Assembly: GCA_050743385.1 (NCBI GenBank)
Contig: JBOGFJ010000098.1
Coordinates: 1-12,592, forward strand
Reading direction: 5' to 3'
DNA length: 12,592 nt
Origin: JACDBD01 sp050743385
GTDB lineage: Bacteria > Actinomycetota > Acidimicrobiia > IMCC26256 > JACDBD01
This document shows, piece after piece, positions 7,046-12,592 of this stretch. Under the pieces are notes generated by a model. It did not search any database, was not told the origin of the DNA, and saw only the letters and a program-made list of their open reading frames with translations. The first letter of the stretch is position 1. The number at the start of each line of letters is the position of its first letter. The position numbers were made by a program, and so were the translations under genes.

Positions 7046-8229
7046 CCCACGCGGCCCTGCCGCGCCTGGACGACTTGCGCATCACGCGCGGCACCCGGGT
7101 GCTGATGCGGGCGGACTTCAACGTCCCGTTGCGTGACGGTGCCGTCGCCGACGACCTGCGGATCACCACGGTGCTGCCGACGCTGGCGTGGCTGCGCGAT
7201 CGGAAAGCGTCGGTGATCGCATGCGGGCACCTGGGCCGGCCGAAGGGAGAGGTCGCCCCGCAGTTCTCGATGGCGCCCGTGGCCGCACGGCTCGGAGAAC
7301 TGCTGGGCATCGAGGTGCCGTTGGGCCCGGCCGAGATCGTGGGACCGAAGGTGGAACCGCTGGCGGCCGGCCTCCGGCCGGGCGACGTGTTGTTGCTCGA
7401 GAACCTGCGCTTCGACCCGGGCGAGACCGAGAACGACCCGGCCTTCGCCACGAACCTGTGCGAGCTCGCGACCGCGTTCGTGAACGAAGCGTTCGGGGCG
7501 TCGCACCGCGCCCACGCGTCGATCGTGGGCCCGCCCCGCGTGCTCCCGAGCGCCGGCGGACGGTTGCTCTTCCGCGAGGTCGACATGCTGTCGCGCCTGC
7601 TCGAGGGCCCGGCGCGGCCGTTCGTTGGCGTGCTCGGCGGCGCCAAGGTGAGCGACAAGCTCGGAGTGATCGACGCCCTCCTCGAGCGTTGCGACACCAT
7701 CCTCGTGGGCGGGGCGATGATGTTCACCTTCCTGCTGGCCGAAGGCCACCTGGTCGGCGACTCGCTCGTCGAGCCCGACATGGTGGGGGAGTGCGAGCGG
7801 CTGCTTGCGACCGGACGCGTGCGCGTCCCCGTCGACGTCGTGATCGCGCGTGAGGTCGAAGACGACGCCGACACGAGGATCGTCGCCGCCGGCGCGGTGC
7901 CGGACGGGTGGAAGGGGCTCGACATCGGCCCGGAGAGCGCCGCGCTCTTCAGCGACGAGATCGCGGGTGCGAAGACGGTGCTCTGGAACGGCCCCATGGG
8001 GGTGTTCGAGGTGAAGCCGTTCGCAGCCGGCACCCGCACCGTCGCCGAGGCGGTGGCGGCGTGCTCCGGGTTCACCGTCGTCGGTGGGGGAGACAGCGCC
8101 GCCGCGGTCCGGCAGTTCGGGCTCGCCGATCGGGTCGACCACGTGAGCACGGGTGGCGGCGCATCGCTCGAGCTCATCGAGCAGGGCGATCTGCCTGGCT
8201 TGGCAGCGTTGCGAGAAGGGAGACGATGA
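7042..8229 (+). CDS. pgk: Phosphoglycerate kinase
   Basis: Phosphoglycerate kinase transfers phosphate from 1,3-bisphosphoglycerate to ADP, the first ATP-yielding step of glycolysis. The protein has 395 residues, the usual bacterial size. N-domain substrate motifs RADFNVP (23-29) and GHLGRPKG (62-69) are intact, as are LLENLRF (118-124) and FGASHRAHAS (151-160). The C-domain nucleotide site has LGGAKVSDKLGVI (198-210), WNGPMGVFE (315-323), GGGDSAAAV (348-356) and STGGGASLE (369-377). The GTG start at 7042 overlaps the gap stop in a GTGA tetramer and begins just before the conserved region. tpiA starts 4 bases after the stop. Confidence 0.98.
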   Translation: MTHAALPRLDDLRITRGTRVLMRADFNVPLRDGAVADDLRITTVLPTLAWLRDRKASVIACGHLGRPKGEVAPQFSMAPVAARLGELLGIEVPLGPAEIVGPKVEPLAAGLRPGDVLLLENLRFDPGETENDPAFATNLCELATAFVNEAFGASHRAHASIVGPPRVLPSAGGRLLFREVDMLSRLLEGPARPFVGVLGGAKVSDKLGVIDALLERCDTILVGGAMMFTFLLAEGHLVGDSLVEPDMVGECERLLATGRVRVPVDVVIAREVEDDADTRIVAAGAVPDGWKGLDIGPESAALFSDEIAGAKTVLWNGPMGVFEVKPFAAGTRTVAEAVAACSGFTVVGGGDSAAAVRQFGLADRVDHVSTGGGASLELIEQGDLPGLAALREGRR

Positions 8230-8233
8230 TCTG

Positions 8234-9004
8234 ATGGCCGACCGGCAGCCGATCATGGCCGGCAACTGGAAGATGCACCATTCACATCTCGAGGCGATCC
8301 AGGTCGTGCAGAAGCTCTCGTACCAGCTCGACGGGAGCGACTACGACGCCTGCGAGGTCGTGGTGTGCCCGGCGTTCACGGCGCTGCGCTCGGTGCAAAC
8401 CGTGCTGGAGGCTGACCGGATCCCGATCGCGCTGGGCGCGCAGGACGTGCACTGGAAGGACCAGGGCGCGTTCACCGGTGAGGTGAGCCCGCCGATGCTG
8501 GCGAAGCTCAACGTGCAGTACGTGATCGTCGGGCACTCCGAGCGGCGCCAGCTGTTCGGCGAGACCGACGAGACGGTGAACCTCAAGCTCAAGGCCGTGC
8601 TCGCGCACGGCATGTCGCCGATCGTGTGCGTGGGCGAGACGCTCGAGGAGCGGGAGGACGGCCGTACCGATACGCGCGTGAGTGGGCAGACGCAGGCGGC
8701 GTTCGCGAAGGTCAAGGCCGAAGACGCCCTGCGCTGCGTCGTGGCCTACGAGCCGATCTGGGCCATCGGGACGGGCAAGAACGCGACCCCGGAGCACGCC
8801 AACGCCACGATCACGGTGATCCGGCAGACCCTGCGGGAGCTCTACAAGGGCGACGCCGACGAGATCAGGATTCAGTACGGCGGCAGCGTGAAGCCGGGCA
8901 ACATCGCCGACCTCATGGCCATGCCCGAGATCGACGGCGCCCTGGTGGGCGGCGCCTCGCTCGACCCGGTCGACTTCTCCCGGGTCATCAAGTTCCGGGC
9001 CTGA
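8234..9004 (+). CDS. tpiA: Triosephosphate isomerase
   Basis: This enzyme interconverts dihydroxyacetone phosphate and glyceraldehyde-3-phosphate. The 256-residue TIM barrel carries all expected catalytic residues: K13 in AGNWKMH, H101 in VIVGHSERR and E173 in AYEPIWAIGTGK. The phosphate-binding YGGSVKPGN (215-223) and VGGASL (238-243) loops are present. The start at 8234 follows a purine-rich AGAAGGGAG at 8214-8222. A two-codon frame (ATG ATC TGA, 8226-8234) sits between that ribosome site and the real start and ends on the A of the tpiA ATG. The preferred start matches the usual N-terminus of the family. Confidence 0.97.
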   Translation: MADRQPIMAGNWKMHHSHLEAIQVVQKLSYQLDGSDYDACEVVVCPAFTALRSVQTVLEADRIPIALGAQDVHWKDQGAFTGEVSPPMLAKLNVQYVIVGHSERRQLFGETDETVNLKLKAVLAHGMSPIVCVGETLEEREDGRTDTRVSGQTQAAFAKVKAEDALRCVVAYEPIWAIGTGKNATPEHANATITVIRQTLRELYKGDADEIRIQYGGSVKPGNIADLMAMPEIDGALVGGASLDPVDFSRVIKFRA

Positions 9005-9008
9005 GCGA

Positions 9009-9014
9009 TAGGCT
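9009..9014 (+). promoter_or_regulatory. Possible -10 box for a leaderless secG transcript
   Basis: TAGGCT fits the actinobacterial -10 pattern TAnnnT and lies 8 bases before the secG GTG at 9023. The spacing is the same as for TAGACT and the ATG at 223. No good -35 box is visible upstream, inside the tpiA end. secG has no clear Shine-Dalgarno, so a private leaderless promoter is plausible in addition to read-through from tpiA. Confidence 0.4.
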
Positions 9015-9022
9015 TTCCCGCT

Positions 9023-9256
9023 GTGCTGAACATCCTCCTCATCGTCTTCCAGGTCGGCACCGGCCTGCTGCTGATCACGTTCATCCTCCTGCACGCCGGG
9101 CGCGGTGGCGGCCTCTCCGACATGTTCGGTGGCCAGATGGGCGGTTCGATGGCCGGGTCGACGGTGGTGGAGAAGAACCTCGACCGCCTCACGATCGTCA
9201 CCGCGGTGGTGTTCACGTTCGCCACTGTGTTGCTGGCGCTCCGCCTCGACACCTGA
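9023..9256 (+). CDS. secG: Preprotein translocase subunit SecG
   Basis: SecG is a small integral membrane partner of SecYE that assists protein export. The protein has 77 residues and two predicted membrane helices, at about 2-23 and 56-74. Between them is a Gly-rich cytoplasmic loop (GRGGGLSDMFGGQMGGSMAG, residues 27-46), the family hallmark. The length and loop are typical for actinobacterial SecG. The position just after tpiA is also usual for this phylum. It starts with GTG and appears to lack a ribosome-binding site. Confidence 0.93.
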   Translation: MLNILLIVFQVGTGLLLITFILLHAGRGGGLSDMFGGQMGGSMAGSTVVEKNLDRLTIVTAVVFTFATVLLALRLDT

Positions 9257-9269
9257 CGCTCGCCGGCGA

Positions 9270-9641
9270 GTGCGCGCCCTGGTCGGACTCGGTTTCGTGC
9301 TGGCCGGTCTCGTCGGCTTCGGCTGCGGGGATGGCGCGAGCGATGTCGAGCTCGTGCGCGGTGTGACCGTCGACGTGGATGCCCGCGACAACACTTTCGA
9401 ACCAGAGACCACCGAGGTCGCGGCCGGTACCAACGTGCGGTTCGCGAACGTCGGGCGCAACGAGCACAACGTCATCCCGGTGTCCGACGACCAGGCAGAC
9501 CTGCTCGTCGAGACTGATGCGCTCCGGCCCGGTGACGAGGCCGTCGTACGTCTCACGGAGCCGGGGACGTACCGCTATTACTGCTCGATCCACGGCACGG
9601 CCGAAAAGGGCATGATCGGGAGCATCGAGGTGGCCGGCTGA
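9270..9641 (+). CDS. Secreted cupredoxin (type 1 copper protein), possible lipoprotein
   Basis: This is a 123-residue exported protein. The first 18 residues are hydrophobic, followed by a cysteine at 19 (VGFGC). The cysteine could be lipidated, but the lipobox is poor, with G instead of L at -3. From about residue 31 it is a single cupredoxin beta-sandwich of the plastocyanin/azurin type. The four type 1 copper ligands are visible: H66 (NEHNVIP), C105 (YYCSIHG), H108 and M115. The expected role is electron transfer or copper handling outside the membrane; the partner is unknown. The GTG start at 9270 keeps the full signal segment. A later GTG at 9297 would cut it. The gene lies 13 bases after secG and 14 bases before the beta-helix lipoprotein, so the three may be co-transcribed. 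Confidence 0.85.
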   Translation: MRALVGLGFVLAGLVGFGCGDGASDVELVRGVTVDVDARDNTFEPETTEVAAGTNVRFANVGRNEHNVIPVSDDQADLLVETDALRPGDEAVVRLTEPGTYRYYCSIHGTAEKGMIGSIEVAG

Positions 9642-9655
9642 CATCGGGGGGACGC

Positions 9656-11044
9656 ATGGAGCAGGTGGGCAGGAGGCGGAAGCTGGGCGTGACCTTGACG
9701 GCGATCGCGCTCGCCGTCGCCGCCGGCTGTGGCGGGGGATCCGACGACTCCGGCGACCGCGGCGGTAGTGGCGACGCCACCCTCGAGGTGCCGGCCGAGT
9801 TCGACACCATTCAGGCGGCCGTCGACGCGGCGACGCCCGGCGACCTCGTGCTGGTGTCGCCCGGGGTGTACCGGGAGGCGGTGACCGTAGAGACCGACGA
9901 AGTGGTCATCCGCGGCCTTGACCGTGCCGAGACGATCCTCGACGGCGAGTTCGAGCGCGAGAACGGGATCCGGGTCGTCGGGGCAGACGGCGTCGCGATC
10001 GAGAACCTCACCGCTCGCAACTACACCTACAACGGGTTCTTCTGGACCGGCGTCAGTGGCTATCGGGGGTCGTACTTGAATGCGATCCGCAACGGCGACT
10101 ACGGGATCTACGCCTTCGAGTCGGTCAACGGGGTCTTCGAGCACTCGTACGCGTCGGGCAGCCCCGACGCCGGCGTCTACATCGGCGCCTGCTACCCGTG
10201 CAACGCGGTGATCGACGATGTCGTCTCCGAGTGGAACGGCCTCGGGTACTCGGGCACCAACGCCGGTGGCGACCTCTACATCGTGAACTCGGTGTTCCGT
10301 GACAACCGGGTCGGGGTGGTGCCCAACGTCGGGACCTACGAGCCCTGCTTCCCACAACGCGAGGTGACCATCGTCGGCAACCAGGTGTACCGCAACAACA
10401 ACGGCGAGAACGACGTCATCGACTTCGCGCAGCTCGCACTCGGCAACGGCATCCTGCTCGCGGGGGCGCTCGACAACGTCGTCGAACGCAACCGCGTCTG
10501 GGAGCACGACATCACCGGCATTGCCACCGTCCCGCTCCCCGAGGACGACCCGCAGGAGGTCGCGAGCGACGACCTCACCGATTGCGAGGGCGAGCCCATC
10601 CCCGACGGCGTCGTCGATGTCGCCGAGGCGGAGCTTCCCGACACCCTCCTCTGGCCCGCGCAGGGCAATCGGATCGTCGACAACGTGGTCGAGGCGTCGG
10701 GGCTTGCCGATCTCGCGGTTGCCGACCTCGGCCTCTCGCCCACGCCCGACGGCGGCAACTGCCTCTCGGGCAACACGGTGGGATCGACCGCGCCGGTCGA
10801 TCTCCAGGCCAAGGCGCCGTGCGATGGCACACCTTCCGCCGCAGGCTGGGACGACGGCGCGCTCGACGTGGGCGCGCTGATCGCACGCGACAAGCCGCCG
10901 CCCGTGCCGTACGAGGAAGTCGACCTGCCCGACCCGGGCGACCAGCCCGAGATGCCCGATGCCGCCACCGCGCCGGCGCGCCCGCAGACGGGGCCGCCCG
11001 ACCCGCCCGACGTTGGGGCGATCACCGTTCCGCCGCGGGTGTGA
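9656..11044 (+). CDS. Lipoprotein with right-handed parallel beta-helix (NosD-like fold)
   Basis: This is a 462-residue exported protein. A basic N-terminus (GRRRKLG) is followed by a hydrophobic segment and a lipobox AAGC with the lipidated cysteine at 25, then a Gly/Ser/Asp linker. DTIQAAVDAATPGDLVLVSPG (50-70) is the classic opening of NosD- and pectate-lyase-type beta-helices. Repeated coils follow to about residue 380, with turns such as NGIRVVG, DYGIYAF, AGVYIGA and GNGILLAG. The last 50 residues are Pro/Asp-rich and probably disordered. The mature part has six further cysteines, including a CYPC pair at 179-182 and single ones at 231, 310, 369 and 389. These could form disulfides or bind metal. 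Substrate and activity are unknown: the fold covers polysaccharide lyases, epimerases and the NosD copper-site accessory. A GGGGGG Shine-Dalgarno (9646-9651) supports the start. Confidence 0.8.
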   Translation: MEQVGRRRKLGVTLTAIALAVAAGCGGGSDDSGDRGGSGDATLEVPAEFDTIQAAVDAATPGDLVLVSPGVYREAVTVETDEVVIRGLDRAETILDGEFERENGIRVVGADGVAIENLTARNYTYNGFFWTGVSGYRGSYLNAIRNGDYGIYAFESVNGVFEHSYASGSPDAGVYIGACYPCNAVIDDVVSEWNGLGYSGTNAGGDLYIVNSVFRDNRVGVVPNVGTYEPCFPQREVTIVGNQVYRNNNGENDVIDFAQLALGNGILLAGALDNVVERNRVWEHDITGIATVPLPEDDPQEVASDDLTDCEGEPIPDGVVDVAEAELPDTLLWPAQGNRIVDNVVEASGLADLAVADLGLSPTPDGGNCLSGNTVGSTAPVDLQAKAPCDGTPSAAGWDDGALDVGALIARDKPPPVPYEEVDLPDPGDQPEMPDAATAPARPQTGPPDPPDVGAITVPPRV

Positions 11045-11931
11045 GCACGCGCCAGACTGATGGCGTGACCACCGGCAGGGTCATCGTCGACCGCCACGAG
11101 GCCGGTGGTGTCGCCTGGGAGATGGCGCGGCGCGAGGCCCCGGCCTTCCTTGCCGGGAGTGTTCGCGGCTATTGCGGCTACATCGAGCGCAGCGCGTTAC
11201 CCGTGCGGCGGCGCGAGGTTCCGCACGGCGGCGTCGTGCTCATCCTCAGTTTCGGTGATTCGATCGACGTCACGACCGCGAACGGCGGCGAGGCCCGCCC
11301 GCAACGGCTGCGATCGTTCGTGGCCGGGCTCCACGACGCACCCGTGTTCACCCAGTACGAGGGATGCCAGCACGGCGTGCAGGTCGACCTCACGCCCCTG
11401 GGTGCCTTCCGCCTCTTCGGGGTGCCGGCGCACGAGCTGGCCAACCATTCGGTCGGGCTCGACGACGTACGCGGTCGCGAGATCGAGCACCTCATCGACC
11501 GGCTGGCGTCGGCGCGCGCCGGCTGGTCGGCACGGTTCGACATGGTCGACCGCACGTTGAGCGAGTGGCTGGCCGACGGCCCCGATCCCGACCGGCCGGT
11601 GGCGTGGGCGTGGCACCAGCTCGAACGGTCGAACGGGCGCGTGACCGTCGCCGACCTCGCCGACGAGATCGGGTGGAGCCGGCGGCACCTCGCTGGTCGG
11701 TTTCGCGAGCAGATCGGTCTCGCGCCCAAGCCGACCGGAAGGGTGCTGCGGTTCCGGCACGCCGTAGATCTCCTCGAGCGTGCGTCCGACCAGACCATCG
11801 CCGACGTGGCGGCCACGGCGGGGTATGCCGACCACAGCCACCTCGTGCGCGACTTCCGGGCACTCGCGGGCTGCTCGCCTTCGGAGCTCGTCGCCGCCCG
11901 GATGCCCGGCGGCGGGGGCGTCGCCGCCTGA
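11041..11931 (+). CDS. AraC-family transcriptional regulator with DUF6597-like N-terminal domain
   Basis: This is a 296-residue cytoplasmic DNA-binding protein. The N-terminal part (about 30-150) resembles the sensor domain often called DUF6597, with GYIER, the PHGG..LILSFGD strand and FVAGLHD. Its ligand is unknown. The C-terminal part (about 195-290) is a double helix-turn-helix AraC domain: the first helix pair is at 201-222 (VTVADLADEIGWSRRHLAGRF) and the second at 251-274 (TIADVAATAGYADHSHLVRDF). The GTG at 11041 overlaps the stop of the beta-helix gene (GTGA). A second GTG at 11065 is preceded by CAGACT, a -10-like box at 11053-11058, and could be a leaderless start giving 288 residues. 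It lies 54 bases upstream of a VOC protein gene that it may regulate, a pairing common in actinobacteria. Confidence 0.88.
   Translation: MSTRQTDGVTTGRVIVDRHEAGGVAWEMARREAPAFLAGSVRGYCGYIERSALPVRRREVPHGGVVLILSFGDSIDVTTANGGEARPQRLRSFVAGLHDAPVFTQYEGCQHGVQVDLTPLGAFRLFGVPAHELANHSVGLDDVRGREIEHLIDRLASARAGWSARFDMVDRTLSEWLADGPDPDRPVAWAWHQLERSNGRVTVADLADEIGWSRRHLAGRFREQIGLAPKPTGRVLRFRHAVDLLERASDQTIADVAATAGYADHSHLVRDFRALAGCSPSELVAARMPGGGGVAA
11053..11058 (+). promoter_or_regulatory. Possible -10 box for the AraC-family regulator
   Basis: CAGACT differs in one base from the TAGACT box in front of the left-edge gene and lies 6 bases before the GTG at 11065. If used, the regulator would be transcribed alone, leaderless, from the second GTG. 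The first GTG at 11041 would then lie in untranscribed DNA. No -35 element is evident. Confidence 0.25.
11908..11928 (+). other. GC-rich hairpin at the end of the AraC gene
   Basis: GGCGGCG (11908-11914) and CGCCGCC (11922-11928) form a perfect 7-bp stem with a 7-base loop, ending on the base before the stop codon. It encodes the Gly-rich C-terminal tail. There is no T-tract after it, so it is at best a weak terminator or an mRNA-stabilising stem. A chance origin in GC-rich codons is possible. Confidence 0.3.
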
Positions 11932-11972
11932 CGAGTTCCCATTCGTCCAAGACGCGGGGCCTCGGGCGGTCG

Positions 11973-11978
11973 TACCGT
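11973..11978 (+). promoter_or_regulatory. Probable -10 box for a leaderless VOC-gene transcript
   Basis: TACCGT fits TAnnnT and lies 7 bases before the ATG at 11986, so the transcript would begin at the start codon. No Shine-Dalgarno is present. The 54-base gap upstream, from 11932, is where the neighbouring AraC-family protein would be expected to bind if it controls this gene. No clear repeated operator was seen apart from a short GACGA/TCGTC inverted pair at 11930-11947. Confidence 0.4.
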
Positions 11979-11985
11979 GTCGGGC

Positions 11986-12384
11986 ATGACGACAAAGACC
12001 AGCCAGACCATCTTCCCGACGCTCCACTACGACGACGCCCCCAAGGCGATCGAGTTCCTCACTGAGGCGCTCGGCTTCACCGAGAACGCCCGGCACGAGA
12101 ACCCGGACGGGACGATCGCCCACGCCCAGTTGTTGTGGCATGGCGGGATCGTGATGCTCAGCTCCGCCGGCGCCGAGGAGTCGATCTTCGACCTTCGCCC
12201 CGTCTGCGTCTACGTGGTGGTCGACGACGTCGACGAGCACCACCGGCGGGCGGCCGCCGCTGGCGCCGAGGTCGTGATGGAGCCGACCGACCAGGACTAC
12301 GGATCGCGCGACTACGCCGTCCGCGACTTCGAGGGCAACGTCTGGGCCTTCGGCACCTACCGCCCGGAACTCGACGCGACCTGA
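11986..12384 (+). CDS. VOC-family protein (PhnB/glyoxalase-like)
   Basis: This is a 132-residue cytoplasmic protein of the vicinal oxygen chelate superfamily. It has two beta-alpha-beta-beta-beta halves. The first opens with PTLHYDDAPKAIEFLTEALGF (11-31) and the second with VCVYVVVDDVDEHHRRA (73-89). It ends in YGSRDYAVRDFEGNVWAFGTY (105-125), the standard C-terminal signature of PhnB-like members. The superfamily includes glyoxalases, dioxygenases, fosfomycin and bleomycin resistance proteins and many of unknown function. The sequence does not allow a choice among these. The ATG at 11986 is preferred over an in-frame ATG at 11977, because TACCGT sits at the correct leaderless distance from it. 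The AraC-family gene directly upstream is the likely regulator. Confidence 0.85.
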   Translation: MTTKTSQTIFPTLHYDDAPKAIEFLTEALGFTENARHENPDGTIAHAQLLWHGGIVMLSSAGAEESIFDLRPVCVYVVVDDVDEHHRRAAAAGAEVVMEPTDQDYGSRDYAVRDFEGNVWAFGTYRPELDAT

Positions 12385-12430
12385 CGCAGCACCCGACCAT
12401 GGCGCTCCTCTGCCGCCTTCGGTCGTTTCG

Positions 12431-12447
12431 AGCCGCTGAGAGCGGCT
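12431..12447 (+). terminator. Hairpin between the VOC gene and tRNA-Leu, possible terminator
   Basis: AGCCGCT and AGCGGCT form a perfect 7-bp stem with a GAG loop, 46 bases after the VOC stop and just before the tRNA promoter. The position suits transcription termination of the VOC gene. The following bases are TCAGTGAC with no T-run, so intrinsic termination would be weak. Confidence 0.35.
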
Positions 12448-12450
12448 TCA

Positions 12451-12477
12451 GTGACACAGCGCGGGCTTCGGTAGAAT
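12451..12477 (+). promoter_or_regulatory. Promoter of tRNA-Leu
   Basis: GTGACA (12451-12456) matches the TTGACA -35 box at five of six positions. TAGAAT (12472-12477) matches the TATAAT -10 box at five of six. The spacer is 15 bases, slightly short. Transcription would begin near 12484, leaving a 5' leader of about 24 bases for RNase P to remove. This is the closest match to the housekeeping sigma-70 consensus in the window. Confidence 0.6.
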
Positions 12478-12507
12478 CGCCGTTCGCCGTTCTCCCGAGC
12501 GGCGCAC

Positions 12508-12592
12508 GTCGGAGTGGCGGAAACGGCAGACGCGCCAGCTTGAGGGGCTGGTGCCCGCAAGGGCGTGGGGGTTCAAGTCCCCCCTCCGACAC
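12508..12592 (+). tRNA. tRNA-Leu (anticodon GAG), 3' end cut by the window edge
   Basis: The acceptor stem GTCGGAG (12508-12514) pairs with CTCCGAC (12584-12590), followed by A as discriminator at 12591. The anticodon stem CCAGC/GCTGG (12535-12539 and 12547-12551) closes the loop TTGAGGG, giving anticodon GAG (12542-12544), which reads the leucine codon CUC. A long variable arm (GCCCGCAAGGGC, 12553-12564), typical of leucine tRNAs, follows. The T-arm is GGGGG-TTCAAGT-CCCCC (12567-12583). The body is complete at 84 bases. The C at 12592 may begin an encoded CCA end that runs out of the window. Confidence 0.95.

Noticed and set aside
6565..8265. A 566-codon minus-strand open frame across gap and pgk
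   Set aside because: It spans two well-identified genes on the other strand and has no family motif. It is a shadow frame in GC-rich DNA.
8282..9556. A 424-codon minus-strand open frame across tpiA, secG and the cupredoxin gene
   Set aside because: It crosses three real genes, and its translation looks like random Arg/His/Leu-rich sequence.
12158..12592. A minus-strand frame across the VOC gene end and tRNA-Leu
   Set aside because: It runs antisense through a tRNA and ends in Arg-rich low-complexity sequence. No coding evidence.
1..12592. CRISPR arrays, insertion sequences, phage or defence genes
   Set aside because: I looked for regularly spaced repeats, transposase or integrase motifs and terminal inverted repeats and saw none. 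The tRNA at the right edge could be an integration site, but nothing beyond it is visible.

Overview
This is a high-GC window (by eye about 70 percent) from an actinobacterium. The best guess is an uncultured or environmental member of the class Acidimicrobiia. That rests on overall gene order, GTG starts, short overlaps between genes, an arginine in the RapZ Walker A motif, and several starts that look leaderless. The order uvrC-rapZ-yvcK, then gap-pgk-tpiA-secG, is a classic actinobacterial housekeeping block. The lineage call is inference and no 16S gene is present.

Layout. At the left edge, on the minus strand, is the 5' end of an exported or membrane-anchored coiled-coil protein. It is divergent from a plus-strand class I methyltransferase. 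The two are separated by about 100 bases holding an imperfect 9-bp tandem repeat and a probable promoter. The methyltransferase converges on nadA (quinolinate synthase, minus strand), and the two stop codons interlock in one CTAG. nadA is divergent from uvrC.

From 2342 to about 9256 runs a compact plus-strand block. uvrC (nucleotide excision repair), rapZ and yvcK are joined by 1-4 base overlaps. gap, pgk and tpiA follow and encode three consecutive lower-glycolysis enzymes. secG (Sec translocase) comes next. whiA, which usually follows yvcK in Actinomycetota, is absent here: only 29 bases separate yvcK from gap.

Downstream of secG lies a small envelope module. It has a secreted type 1 copper (cupredoxin) protein and a large lipoprotein with a right-handed beta-helix, distantly like NosD. 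An AraC-family regulator overlaps the end of the lipoprotein gene and is followed by a VOC/PhnB-like protein that it may control. The window ends with a nearly complete tRNA-Leu (anticodon GAG) and its promoter.

Most of the window is well-understood housekeeping DNA. The least explained parts are the cupredoxin/beta-helix pair, the AraC/VOC pair, the missing whiA and the repeat-bearing divergent promoter. I found no CRISPR array, insertion sequence, integrase, phage gene or recognisable defence system.
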